Below, one piece after another: positions 47,331-56,128 of a stretch of 64,000 nucleotides of DNA; within the stretch, counting starts at the first letter, position 1; the number at the start of each line of letters is the position of its first letter. The stretch is from a virus. The notes below the pieces were generated by a model. The model searched no databases. It worked only from the letters and a program-made list of their open reading frames with translations, and was not told where the DNA came from. The stretch is from IMG/VR virus record IMGVR_UViG_3300042484_002275, positions 62,001-126,000 of that record; one strand, given 5' to 3'. The translations under genes and the position numbers were made by a program.

Positions 47331-50300
47331 ATGGCAGATATAGTTTATACAGCTTACCAAGACTCACCAGAAGCTATAACAGGCTTTGAACAATTCTCTC
47401 AGGAAGATCAAGCCCTAGTAAGCTCATTTGAGATCAACAGCGTATTTGACCCAGCCAAGCATTACTCGGAAATACATATACTATCTCTAGCAGATGAATT
47501 ACTAGAAAGTAGTTACAATTACACCTCGTATAAGTTACTAGGAAATGCCCAATCTGCCGGACAGTCAGGAGCATCGGTACTAACTCTAGACCCTATACAG
47601 GATAGTAAGGCTTATGGATACGAAAATGGAGGAGTAAAACTACTTTACCATTTTCTAGATGATCTGTACACCGAAGATAATAATACCCTAGAGTTCTTTA
47701 TACAAGATATCTCAGCTGATAGAACAGAATTATCACTATCTACTTTAAATCTAATACCAGAGACTATTACTGCAATAACCTCTAAAATTAAAACTAACCT
47801 ACAAAGCCAATCTTACTTTACCGGGTTTAGGTTAAATTTTAAAGATAACGATTTATTCATTGCAACAAACATAGATACTTTAGATACAAGCGCTGGAACG
47901 GTAGTTGTAGTTAAGTTATACGAACCGCTACCTACTCTTTATGATATAAAAAGTAAACTAAATATAGTAGATGTAGTATCAAACTCAGTAGCTTATGAGG
48001 TAGATGCAGAAACAGTTATACCCCCTACAGTAGCTCCAACCTTAAGATCTCCTAATTTTAACATTGATATAACAGATCAAAGCATAATACCTACAGGGTA
48101 TTATAATTACGACGAATTATTTAGCTACCCAGTTAATAACGCTAACAGCCAAATATTTTCAACCGTTAGTGAAAAGGGAATAGACATAAGTGTTGATTAT
48201 ACTACATTTAATGACTTTGTACATTTCTCATCAGCACAAGAACGACTTTTAAACTTTAAGTATAAAGTAGACTTATTAGAGACTTACTCTGGAAGCATAG
48301 CCTCAATTGCAAACGCAACCCTAGGCTCTACAGGGATATCTGGAAGTAGAACATACTACGAAGGATTAATGGCAGGAGTTGTAGATAATTTTGATCATTA
48401 CGAAAGATTCTTATACTACGAATCAGGAAGTAGTTCTTGGCCAAAGAGTAATACTACAAAACCATACGTAAACAAACTTAGCACAGATCCAGAATCGGTA
48501 ACTTGGTATACAAGTCAAATTGCAACTGCAGTCGAGTATGATTTAGTAAATTATAACTCGCTGGTATATAGTATTCCAACCTACCTAAGAGATGATGCAA
48601 ACAATGAAAACTATTTGACATTTGTTTACATGGTAGGGCAGCACTTTGATAACTTGTGGTTATACGCAAAAGCAGTAACAGATAAGTATGATGCTGATAA
48701 TAGAATAGATTTTGGTATATCAAAAGACTTAGTTGCAGAGGCGTTAAGAAACTTTGGAGTAAAGTTATATACCTCTAATAAATCAGTAGAAGATCTTTTT
48801 AGTACATTTATAGGACAATCATACCAGTCAGGAAGCGAGGTAATTAACCACTACATAACAGGTTCTTTAACAGGATCAAATACCCCTATTCAACCTACCT
48901 CATATAATGATTACCAAAAAGAAGTACAAAAACGTGTTTACCACAACTTACCTTTACTTTTAAAATCTAAAGGAACTGAAAGAGGATTAAGAGCATTAAT
49001 AAACTGTTACGGCATACCAGGAGATATTTTAGACATAAAACTATCAGGCGGTAGAGATACGAATAATCTTCCATTTTTTGGGGACTACAGAGCATCTACT
49101 TCATCTATAGATAAAGTACGTTTAGATAATACCGGTAGCATAGTAACGGGAAGTACCTTATCAAACTTTACTTCTATAGTAAAGCGAGATTCAAAATACA
49201 CAGACGATTTACACCTTATCGAGGTAGGGTTCTCCCCTACAGATAATGTTGATGAATATATCTTATCAAACTCAATATCCACCTTTACCATTGACAGGTA
49301 TTTAGGGGATCCAAGCAACCTAACATCTGACAACTATTCAGGACTAGGAGCATTAGCAGAAGGAATCTTAGGTAACCTACAGCAGTATAACCTGCAAGAT
49401 TATGTAAGATTAATCAAATTTTTTGATAATACAATCTTTAAAACAATTAAAGATTTTATACCAGCTAAAGCAACTGCCGACACAGGTATAGTTATTAAAC
49501 CAAACTTACTTAATAGGTCTAAAGCAAAATCAGTAACTGTTACCGGAACACAACCAGAGTATACAGGATCAATCGATACTGCTTTTATAACAGGATCAGA
49601 TGGTGGAGCATTTACAACCTCTACAAGACACTCAGATCCTTCTTGGACAGAGGTATTACAAACCCCTCAAGGTTTAGCAAATAGCTACATTAATCAAGGT
49701 ACAGATCAACCACTCTATACAGGAGAGTTAGGAGGAACAGAAATAAGAGTATCAAATGGAGAATTAAACGAAGCAAATCCGCACAAATACATAGATACAT
49801 ATAGTACAATACCTAAGAATGTAATATTAATAAAGGACTTCCCAGCAGATATCTGTGCAATAGAATCAGCATATCCTTCAGTGAATATTTCACTCCCTCA
49901 AAACGTAGATGTAAGAACTGCATTTAATATACCGGGAGACAACTACGTCACATATTACTCAGGATCAACAGATATAACAACTACCGCTAGTGCTTTCCCA
50001 ATGACTACTAACTACACCACTTTCGCTATTACTGCATCAAAGACAGGTATAGCAGGGTGTACAGGGTCAAAAGTATATACAACAAGTTTTTGTTCAATAT
50101 CATTAACATCATCAGGATCAACAACACTTGTACAGCAAAACACTTCATACGATCTTACAACATGGTTTACATCTTCATACAATACAAACTTAACATACAC
50201 CCTGTATACTAACAATGGAACCGTTTCTTCTAATATTAGCAATTCAGGAAGTTATATATTTACAGTTGATACTGGAAGTTACATTTATGTAGAAGTAAGT

Positions 50301-50969
50301 GATCCAATTACCATAGATTCATGTACTCAAAAAACAAGGGACATACTGGTACAACCACAGGTAACAGTAACAATGGATACATCAGGAAGTAATTATTTAT
50401 ACGATGGGCTGCCATTAGGACCAAGTACAAGTACACTACTTAATAGATTCTACCCAGATACACCAGGTGCAAGAACGTATTACTATTACGGAAGTCCATT
50501 TACAGGCTCAACATATACAACACAATCAAACCAGCCAACAGCTAGTGGAAATTACGAAGTATACGTAAGAGTTCCATCAGATATATACTACCCAGAAATA
50601 ACATCTTCACGTTTACCATTTACTATCTATAAAAACATATTAACAATAGAAGCAAACGATAGATTAATACCTACAGAAGGAACAGCTTCAGAATACGTTA
50701 CAAGTTCTACAAACAATACTTATACAGTATTTAATCTACAGAATAACGAAACAACAAGTAGTGTAATTTCAGGAACAGTAACGTATACATCAAACTATAC
50801 AGAATCAACACCAGGAGGAACAACAGGTATTTATATCCGTCCAATAGTAACAGAACTATCAGCAATTAACTACACATTTATAAGTAGTGACGGAGTGGTA
50901 ACAATAGGAGGTACAACGTACAATCCTTCCGACTACTCAGCAGATGATTACATAACAGGTTCAGTATAA
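47331..50969 (+). CDS. Large baseplate/tail protein with C-terminal Ig-/MBG-like domains, 1212 aa
   Basis: The N-terminal 800 residues are mixed, with helical segments such as VTWYTSQIATAVEYDLVNYN and VYHNLPLLLKSKGTERGLRA, seen in large wedge-type proteins of T4-like marine phages. From about residue 880 the sequence is Ser/Thr-rich and strand-rich, as in Ig-like domains. Near residue 1100 KNILTIEANDRLIPTEGTAS resembles an MBG-type domain. Likely a gp7/gp10-class wedge component carrying surface domains. Confidence 0.75.
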   Translation: MADIVYTAYQDSPEAITGFEQFSQEDQALVSSFEINSVFDPAKHYSEIHILSLADELLESSYNYTSYKLLGNAQSAGQSGASVLTLDPIQDSKAYGYENGGVKLLYHFLDDLYTEDNNTLEFFIQDISADRTELSLSTLNLIPETITAITSKIKTNLQSQSYFTGFRLNFKDNDLFIATNIDTLDTSAGTVVVVKLYEPLPTLYDIKSKLNIVDVVSNSVAYEVDAETVIPPTVAPTLRSPNFNIDITDQSIIPTGYYNYDELFSYPVNNANSQIFSTVSEKGIDISVDYTTFNDFVHFSSAQERLLNFKYKVDLLETYSGSIASIANATLGSTGISGSRTYYEGLMAGVVDNFDHYERFLYYESGSSSWPKSNTTKPYVNKLSTDPESVTWYTSQIATAVEYDLVNYNSLVYSIPTYLRDDANNENYLTFVYMVGQHFDNLWLYAKAVTDKYDADNRIDFGISKDLVAEALRNFGVKLYTSNKSVEDLFSTFIGQSYQSGSEVINHYITGSLTGSNTPIQPTSYNDYQKEVQKRVYHNLPLLLKSKGTERGLRALINCYGIPGDILDIKLSGGRDTNNLPFFGDYRASTSSIDKVRLDNTGSIVTGSTLSNFTSIVKRDSKYTDDLHLIEVGFSPTDNVDEYILSNSISTFTIDRYLGDPSNLTSDNYSGLGALAEGILGNLQQYNLQDYVRLIKFFDNTIFKTIKDFIPAKATADTGIVIKPNLLNRSKAKSVTVTGTQPEYTGSIDTAFITGSDGGAFTTSTRHSDPSWTEVLQTPQGLANSYINQGTDQPLYTGELGGTEIRVSNGELNEANPHKYIDTYSTIPKNVILIKDFPADICAIESAYPSVNISLPQNVDVRTAFNIPGDNYVTYYSGSTDITTTASAFPMTTNYTTFAITASKTGIAGCTGSKVYTTSFCSISLTSSGSTTLVQQNTSYDLTTWFTSSYNTNLTYTLYTNNGTVSSNISNSGSYIFTVDTGSYIYVEVSDPITIDSCTQKTRDILVQPQVTVTMDTSGSNYLYDGLPLGPSTSTLLNRFYPDTPGARTYYYYGSPFTGSTYTTQSNQPTASGNYEVYVRVPSDIYYPEITSSRLPFTIYKNILTIEANDRLIPTEGTASEYVTSSTNNTYTVFNLQNNETTSSVISGTVTYTSNYTESTPGGTTGIYIRPIVTELSAINYTFISSDGVVTIGGTTYNPSDYSADDYITGSV

Positions 50970-50987
50970 CAGAATAAATTAAAAATT

Positions 50988-51386
50988 ATGGCAACACCAA
51001 AAACAAAGACAGAACTAACCGCACTAATTAACAGTTATATAGCGGATACAGCTCCAAATATAAAAAAAGAAGAACATAAAGAGATTGAATTAGCAATACT
51101 TGATCGTGTAGATGCTAGAGTGCTTACTACAGGTACGTTTACCCATGGAAATATCACCAATTTTGAATCTAAAACTATTACCTTCACAAAAACAATATAC
51201 ACAACAAATTACTTAGTAAACATAACACCATTCGATCCACCACCCTATACCCTTTACTCCTATAGAACCTCTTGGGCAATAACAAACAAAACAACAACAG
51301 GATTCACAGCACAGTTAAAGAGAAACGGCTCACAAGGTTCAGGAAGGTTTTTTTATGTAGTTATTAATTTAAGTAATACAATATAA
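50988..51386 (+). CDS. Tail tip/fibre-like protein, paralogue 1 of 3, 132 aa
   Basis: N-terminal helix with KTELTALINSYIADTAPNIK, then EEHKEIELAILDRVDARVLTTGT, then a beta-rich C-terminal domain ending FFYVVINLSNTI. The N-terminal module is shared with the next two genes while the C-terminal part differs. This suggests interchangeable receptor-binding tips. Function inferred. Confidence 0.7.
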   Translation: MATPKTKTELTALINSYIADTAPNIKKEEHKEIELAILDRVDARVLTTGTFTHGNITNFESKTITFTKTIYTTNYLVNITPFDPPPYTLYSYRTSWAITNKTTTGFTAQLKRNGSQGSGRFFYVVINLSNTI

Positions 51387-51426
51387 AGCAGGTAATTATA
51401 TTAATATCTTTCAAATAAAGTAAATA

Positions 51427-51837
51427 ATGGCAAAGACAAGGGCAAAAATGAACGAGTTGATAATTGCAAACCTAAGTTCATCACCTGCAGATAAGATAAC
51501 TGCACTAGAGCATAATGAGGTTGCAAGAGAATCTGTAGAGTATATTACAGGACAGGTTGTAGCAGGAGGTAGTGTACCTATAGGAAATATACTCGGAGGA
51601 GATAATAACTTTGGACCAATATCACTAGGGGTAACCCTACCAGACACAAACTACGGAATAGTAGGGCACTTGACATCCCTAATTGCAGGAGGAGGAAATC
51701 AGTGGGATTATGATAATGATGGAGTTTGGCAGTTGGCTGCAAAGACAACAACATCTTTTACAATAAGACTAGGAGAATGGGCAGGACATGGTCAAAATTT
51801 AAACTTTGACTGGTTAGCAATAATAGATCAAGTATAG
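51427..51837 (+). CDS. Tail tip/fibre-like protein, paralogue 2 of 3, 136 aa
   Basis: Shares the N-terminal module (LIIANLSSSPADKITALEHN followed by EVARESVEYITGQ) with its neighbours. C-terminal domain is Gly/Trp-rich (GGGNQWDYDNDGVWQLAAKT), typical of carbohydrate-contacting tips. Confidence 0.7.
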   Translation: MAKTRAKMNELIIANLSSSPADKITALEHNEVARESVEYITGQVVAGGSVPIGNILGGDNNFGPISLGVTLPDTNYGIVGHLTSLIAGGGNQWDYDNDGVWQLAAKTTTSFTIRLGEWAGHGQNLNFDWLAIIDQV

Positions 51838-51877
51838 TAGTATACACTGTAGTAATTAACATAAGTACGTATATAAA

Positions 51878-52273
51878 ATGGCAACACAAAAGGCAACAAC
51901 ACTAGCTCTAATTAATACAAATATAGTAAATAAACCAGCTAAAATATCTCCTGCAGATCATAGAGAGGTATCACAGGCAATGGTAGGATGTATAGATAAT
52001 AGGTTCCTAATAGCAGGAACCCAAGCATTAGTGAGAATAGACACACCCGATCAAAAATTTACAATAGTATTCAATGCAATAGACACAATAAATTATACTG
52101 TAGTATATTCAATTAGCTCAGCAACAGTTTTTGCAAACAACGCTGCAAATTTTATTACAATAAAAGACAAAGGAACAACTCAATTTGATGTTTTAATGAG
52201 ATCTGTTAATCAAACTCCAACAGCAAACATAACTTTTGAGTATGCATTATTTAGAACATCTGAACCTTCGTAA
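51878..52273 (+). CDS. Tail tip/fibre-like protein, paralogue 3 of 3, 131 aa
   Basis: Shares TLALINTNIVNKPAKISPAD and HREVSQAMVGCIDNRFL with paralogues 1 and 2. The C-terminal domain is a different beta-sandwich (FTIVFNAIDTINYTVVYSIS). Confidence 0.7.
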   Translation: MATQKATTLALINTNIVNKPAKISPADHREVSQAMVGCIDNRFLIAGTQALVRIDTPDQKFTIVFNAIDTINYTVVYSISSATVFANNAANFITIKDKGTTQFDVLMRSVNQTPTANITFEYALFRTSEPS

Positions 52274-52285
52274 AAATAACAACTA

Positions 52286-53596
52286 ATGACTTTAGCAGAA
52301 TTCAAATACTTAGCAGCAAATACTACTCAAGGTTTAATTACCTACGGGAACTATGTAGCACAGTTATACTGGCCCTCAGGATATGTTGCCCCCAGTTATG
52401 GCACATACGGAAACGAAGTAATAATATTATTTAATATCTACCCAGGTAACGTAATAAGAGTAGATGCAATAGGCTTGCAGATATCCAATTTTCCACTAGA
52501 AGTACTAGAACAAGTTATAGCAATAGATGTAAATATACCAGGAGTAGGTCCTATGCAAAACGTACAAACTATGGATTCTGATGTACCTTATAGACGGGTA
52601 GAAAAAACTGTAAACGGGCCGTATTTTATATATGCATTTTCACCAGAAGATCAACGAATAGCCATAAACTCTCCTACAACCGGTTCAGAAGGTTACGAAG
52701 AATATAGCTCATTTACAGCGCTAGAATATCCTAGTATATCTTTTTTCCGTAGAGCAGTAGACTACGATTTAGAATTAATAATTAATAAACCTAGAGAATC
52801 TAGCTATATCTATAAATGTGATAGAGTAAACCCAACACTTACCTCAAAAACAAATCCTGTAAACCTACCTAATATCTTAGCCAATGCCGCACCATCTGCT
52901 ACAGTACAAGACAGTAACTATACGAGTACACCATGGGTGAATGCAAGATATCAAGGAAGTAAACTAGATACAGCCACAAACACAGGTACAGATCCATTTA
53001 TACAAGGAGCGTTTTTTAAAGGAGCATTTTTTACAAAAGACGTAACAGATAGTTACATAGAAAACTTAGTATCTACAAGTAACATAACATATATAGATTA
53101 TTTCGCAGTAAGTAAATTATCAACACCTGCATATACAGTAGAAAGCTTAAACTTAAAACTCTCAACAAATATCAATACCAGCTCAATACTACAAACAGTA
53201 ACAGATCTACTGCCAGCTTCAAATACAGACATAGCAATTGGAGATCTTCTACAAATAAGTAATAAGACTTCAGGAGACTTTACAGGAGAGGTATTAAGAG
53301 TAAATATACCGACTCCACCGGGACTGTACACTCCTTATGAATTTCTAACAAGAAATGTAATATCAGGAGAAACCTCAGCAATTAACACAGTAAGGAGTTA
53401 TTCAAATACTCCCCGTACAGATTATTTAGCTCAAGATACTGTATACAGGATAGTACCTGTTCAGATATTACAGATAGGTAAGGCAAAGACCACTGCTGTA
53501 CAGGAGGGTAAGTTAAAGATAGAGGGTACTGAGGGGATTCTAACCCTTAGTATAGATGGATACGTAATAAGTGGAAGCACTAGAGCATTTATATAG
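52286..53596 (+). CDS. Virion structural protein, 436 aa
   Basis: Not assigned to a family. Beta-rich throughout, with aromatic N-terminus (YGNYVAQLYWPSGYVAPSYG), a possible glycan-binding middle and a C-terminal segment (GKLKIEGTEGILTLSIDGYV). Position among fibre genes suggests a tail or fibre component. Confidence 0.7.
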   Translation: MTLAEFKYLAANTTQGLITYGNYVAQLYWPSGYVAPSYGTYGNEVIILFNIYPGNVIRVDAIGLQISNFPLEVLEQVIAIDVNIPGVGPMQNVQTMDSDVPYRRVEKTVNGPYFIYAFSPEDQRIAINSPTTGSEGYEEYSSFTALEYPSISFFRRAVDYDLELIINKPRESSYIYKCDRVNPTLTSKTNPVNLPNILANAAPSATVQDSNYTSTPWVNARYQGSKLDTATNTGTDPFIQGAFFKGAFFTKDVTDSYIENLVSTSNITYIDYFAVSKLSTPAYTVESLNLKLSTNINTSSILQTVTDLLPASNTDIAIGDLLQISNKTSGDFTGEVLRVNIPTPPGLYTPYEFLTRNVISGETSAINTVRSYSNTPRTDYLAQDTVYRIVPVQILQIGKAKTTAVQEGKLKIEGTEGILTLSIDGYVISGSTRAFI

Positions 53597-53611
53597 AAAC
53601 AATAACACGAT

Positions 53612-53621
53612 ATATTTATTA
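53612..53621 (+). promoter_or_regulatory. Candidate late promoter motif ATATTTATTA
   Basis: It lies 26 bases before the ATG at 53638, in a 41-base gap between structural genes. Confidence 0.38.
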
Positions 53622-53637
53622 ATAAAAACAAAGTAAA

Positions 53638-54294
53638 ATGGGATACTTAAGTAATACAGTAGTAACTGTAGATGCAATTTTAACAAAAAAAGGAAGAGAA
53701 TTACTTGCAAGAGGAGATGGTTCTTTTAAAATAACACAATTTGCCTTAGCAGATGATGAAATAGACTATACTCTTTACAATCCAGCTCATATATCCGGAT
53801 CAGCTTACTACGGAGAAGCTATTGAAGCAATGCCGTTATTAGAAGCATTTCCTGATGAGTCACAAATTATGAAGTACAAACTGACAACTCTTCCAAGAGG
53901 TACAGCCAAGCTACCAGTAATCGACCTAGGATTCTCAGCAATAGTATTAAAACAAGGAGCATCACTTGCAATCACACCTCAAACACTAAACTACCTTAGT
54001 AGTACAAATACTTTTGAAGCAGGAGGATATGTAGCAACTATAGCAGATGCTAGAGTATTAAACACATTTAACGGAGTAGGAATTAATACAACAGAAGCAG
54101 TAGCATTAAATTCAACAACTACACTAGGTACTAATGTATCTAAAACAGTAATTGGAACTTCTATCAATTTAACTGCTACAACAGTTAATACTCTATTTGG
54201 AACAAATACATCACTACAAACAACCATTACAGTAGTAGGTAGAGATTCAGGAGCTAGATTAACAATTCCAGTAACAATCACAAAAGTAAACTAA
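53638..54294 (+). CDS. Virion structural protein, 218 aa
   Basis: The N-terminus LSNTVVTVDAILTKKGRELL and GDGSFKITQFALADDEIDY is a pattern I recognise from tail or baseplate proteins of T4-like marine phages. The C-terminal half is Thr/Asn-rich and beta-rich with an Ig-like feel (LNSTTTLGTNVSKTVIGTSI). Followed by two related structural proteins. Confidence 0.75.
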   Translation: MGYLSNTVVTVDAILTKKGRELLARGDGSFKITQFALADDEIDYTLYNPAHISGSAYYGEAIEAMPLLEAFPDESQIMKYKLTTLPRGTAKLPVIDLGFSAIVLKQGASLAITPQTLNYLSSTNTFEAGGYVATIADARVLNTFNGVGINTTEAVALNSTTTLGTNVSKTVIGTSINLTATTVNTLFGTNTSLQTTITVVGRDSGARLTIPVTITKVN

Positions 54295-54300
54295 TAAGAT

Positions 54301-55293
54301 ATGTCATTTAAAAGATTCGATACAGAAGATATAGCATTAAGTGCAGATTCAGTAGTAGCACCAGCTTGGTCAAATCAGATAACTAAGCTAACTTCTATGG
54401 CTCTTGGTACACAAGCAAACCTATCATCAGGAAAGTACTACTATAATGTTTATACCCCAACTGTGACAGATACTCAATTCTCTACAGCATACGGAAATAG
54501 AAACGGAAGTGGTTCTACATTAATTACTTCTACAGAGGTGGGTAAGTCTCCTTCATCTGTGATATACGGACAGTATAGGACTTTAATTAATGGAGATGAG
54601 AATACAGATTTTAACTTCGGAGGACCTACACCAGACTCAGTACATGTAATAACAGTTAATAGAGCTAGATTTAAAGAAAAATTACTACCAGGTAGTTTTG
54701 AACTAACACTAACAAGCGGTAGCAACACAATTACACTTGTAGATAACAGTAGTACTATAAGTACACTTTCTTATGTAGATGCAGGAAGAGTATACGACAT
54801 AGTTAGTGGTTCAATTACAAATGGAGTTTATAGCGCTAATAGTACCTTTACAGCAGCATCAGGATCTTTTGGTAAATTTTTACCAGATGTAGGTATCTTT
54901 ATATTTAACGCTAACGCACTTAAAGACTCCACTTATGGAATTAATTTACTTGTATCTGAAAGTTATAATGCAGAAGGAAATAATAAGCAAGCGTTTACTA
55001 ATGCAATTATCTCTGGATCAAACTTCAGTGTAAGATCAGAAGAAACAATCACATCAAACTATGTATTTGTTAGGGTTAGAAATACAGAGTTTAACTACTC
55101 AACAAATCCATCTAACATTTCAGGTTCAGGTGATTTAAGACATAGTATAATGATAAACAGTCCACAAGCTTACATGACTACAGTTGGACTGTATAACGAT
55201 AACAATGACTTACTAGGAGTGGCAAAACTATCAAAGCCATTAATTAAAGACTTTACAAAAGAAGCATTAATACGAATTAAACTTGACTTTTAA
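54301..55293 (+). CDS. Virion structural protein, paralogue A, 330 aa
   Basis: Beta-rich. The C-terminus with NSPQAYMTTVGLYNDNNDLL and VAKLSKPLIKDFTKE matches the next gene's C-terminus, and both have FNYS/YNYTYNPS-type segments near residue 260 or 190. The two are diverged copies, probably forming neighbouring parts of the same baseplate or tail structure. Confidence 0.75.
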   Translation: MSFKRFDTEDIALSADSVVAPAWSNQITKLTSMALGTQANLSSGKYYYNVYTPTVTDTQFSTAYGNRNGSGSTLITSTEVGKSPSSVIYGQYRTLINGDENTDFNFGGPTPDSVHVITVNRARFKEKLLPGSFELTLTSGSNTITLVDNSSTISTLSYVDAGRVYDIVSGSITNGVYSANSTFTAASGSFGKFLPDVGIFIFNANALKDSTYGINLLVSESYNAEGNNKQAFTNAIISGSNFSVRSEETITSNYVFVRVRNTEFNYSTNPSNISGSGDLRHSIMINSPQAYMTTVGLYNDNNDLLGVAKLSKPLIKDFTKEALIRIKLDF

Positions 55294-55296
55294 TGA

Positions 55297-56118
55297 ATGG
55301 GTGCTTACAAAAAATTAAACAAACAGGATGCCTACATAACAACCTACGTTGCTCATAAGCAGTGGTCAATACCTCTCGCTCAGTATCCCACTTACGAGAT
55401 ATCCACAACATTAGCAGACGAAAGTTATAAAAGTAGCTTATCGCAACTATACTACCCTAGTAAATCTCTAGGGAACATAGTTTCACATTCATTCGACTAC
55501 TACCCGCAAACTACTCTATACAACTCAGAATCTAGAAACCTTACTGGAGACGCTTTAGTTGTATCAATTCCGAGAACATTATACGGAACAAGTATAAAAC
55601 CGGGAGTTATACTAGGTTTTTACGGAGCAATCAACTCACAGTTTGTAAATAGAATTATTCTTGATGATTTAGAAGGTAGTCTCTACATATCAGGGAGCTC
55701 CCCTAGACTGTATGTAGGAGATATTATATACACCCATGGAATAGCAGTAATTACTCAAGGAGAATATGTATATGGTAGTATTAGTAGCGTAGCTTTTAAA
55801 TCAAGCCAACCTATTTATACATATAATTATCACTGTAAGATAAGAGAGTCGGAGTATAACTATACCTATAACCCATCAGTATTGAGTGGATCTATAAAAA
55901 CGATCTACGATAGTACCGGAAATGTTTATTCAACAACCGGAAGTGTTAATGATGGAGCATTAAAAAATAATGTAACAGGAAGTTCTTTTCAACCGTATAT
56001 AACAACAGTAGGATTATATAATGATGCAAACGAATTAATTGCAGTGGGAAAAATGTCACAACCAGTACCTAAACCTGCTAATACAGAAATGACAATTGTA
56101 GTAAAAATAGATATTTAA
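55297..56118 (+). CDS. Virion structural protein, paralogue B, 273 aa
   Basis: Shares EYNYTYNPSVLSGSIK and SFQPYITTVGLYNDANELIA with paralogue A but is shorter in the middle. The first residues (MGAYKKLNKQDAYITTYVAH) are conserved in T4-like marine phages. Confidence 0.75.
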   Translation: MGAYKKLNKQDAYITTYVAHKQWSIPLAQYPTYEISTTLADESYKSSLSQLYYPSKSLGNIVSHSFDYYPQTTLYNSESRNLTGDALVVSIPRTLYGTSIKPGVILGFYGAINSQFVNRIILDDLEGSLYISGSSPRLYVGDIIYTHGIAVITQGEYVYGSISSVAFKSSQPIYTYNYHCKIRESEYNYTYNPSVLSGSIKTIYDSTGNVYSTTGSVNDGALKNNVTGSSFQPYITTVGLYNDANELIAVGKMSQPVPKPANTEMTIVVKIDI

Positions 56119-56128
56119 AAAATAAAAC

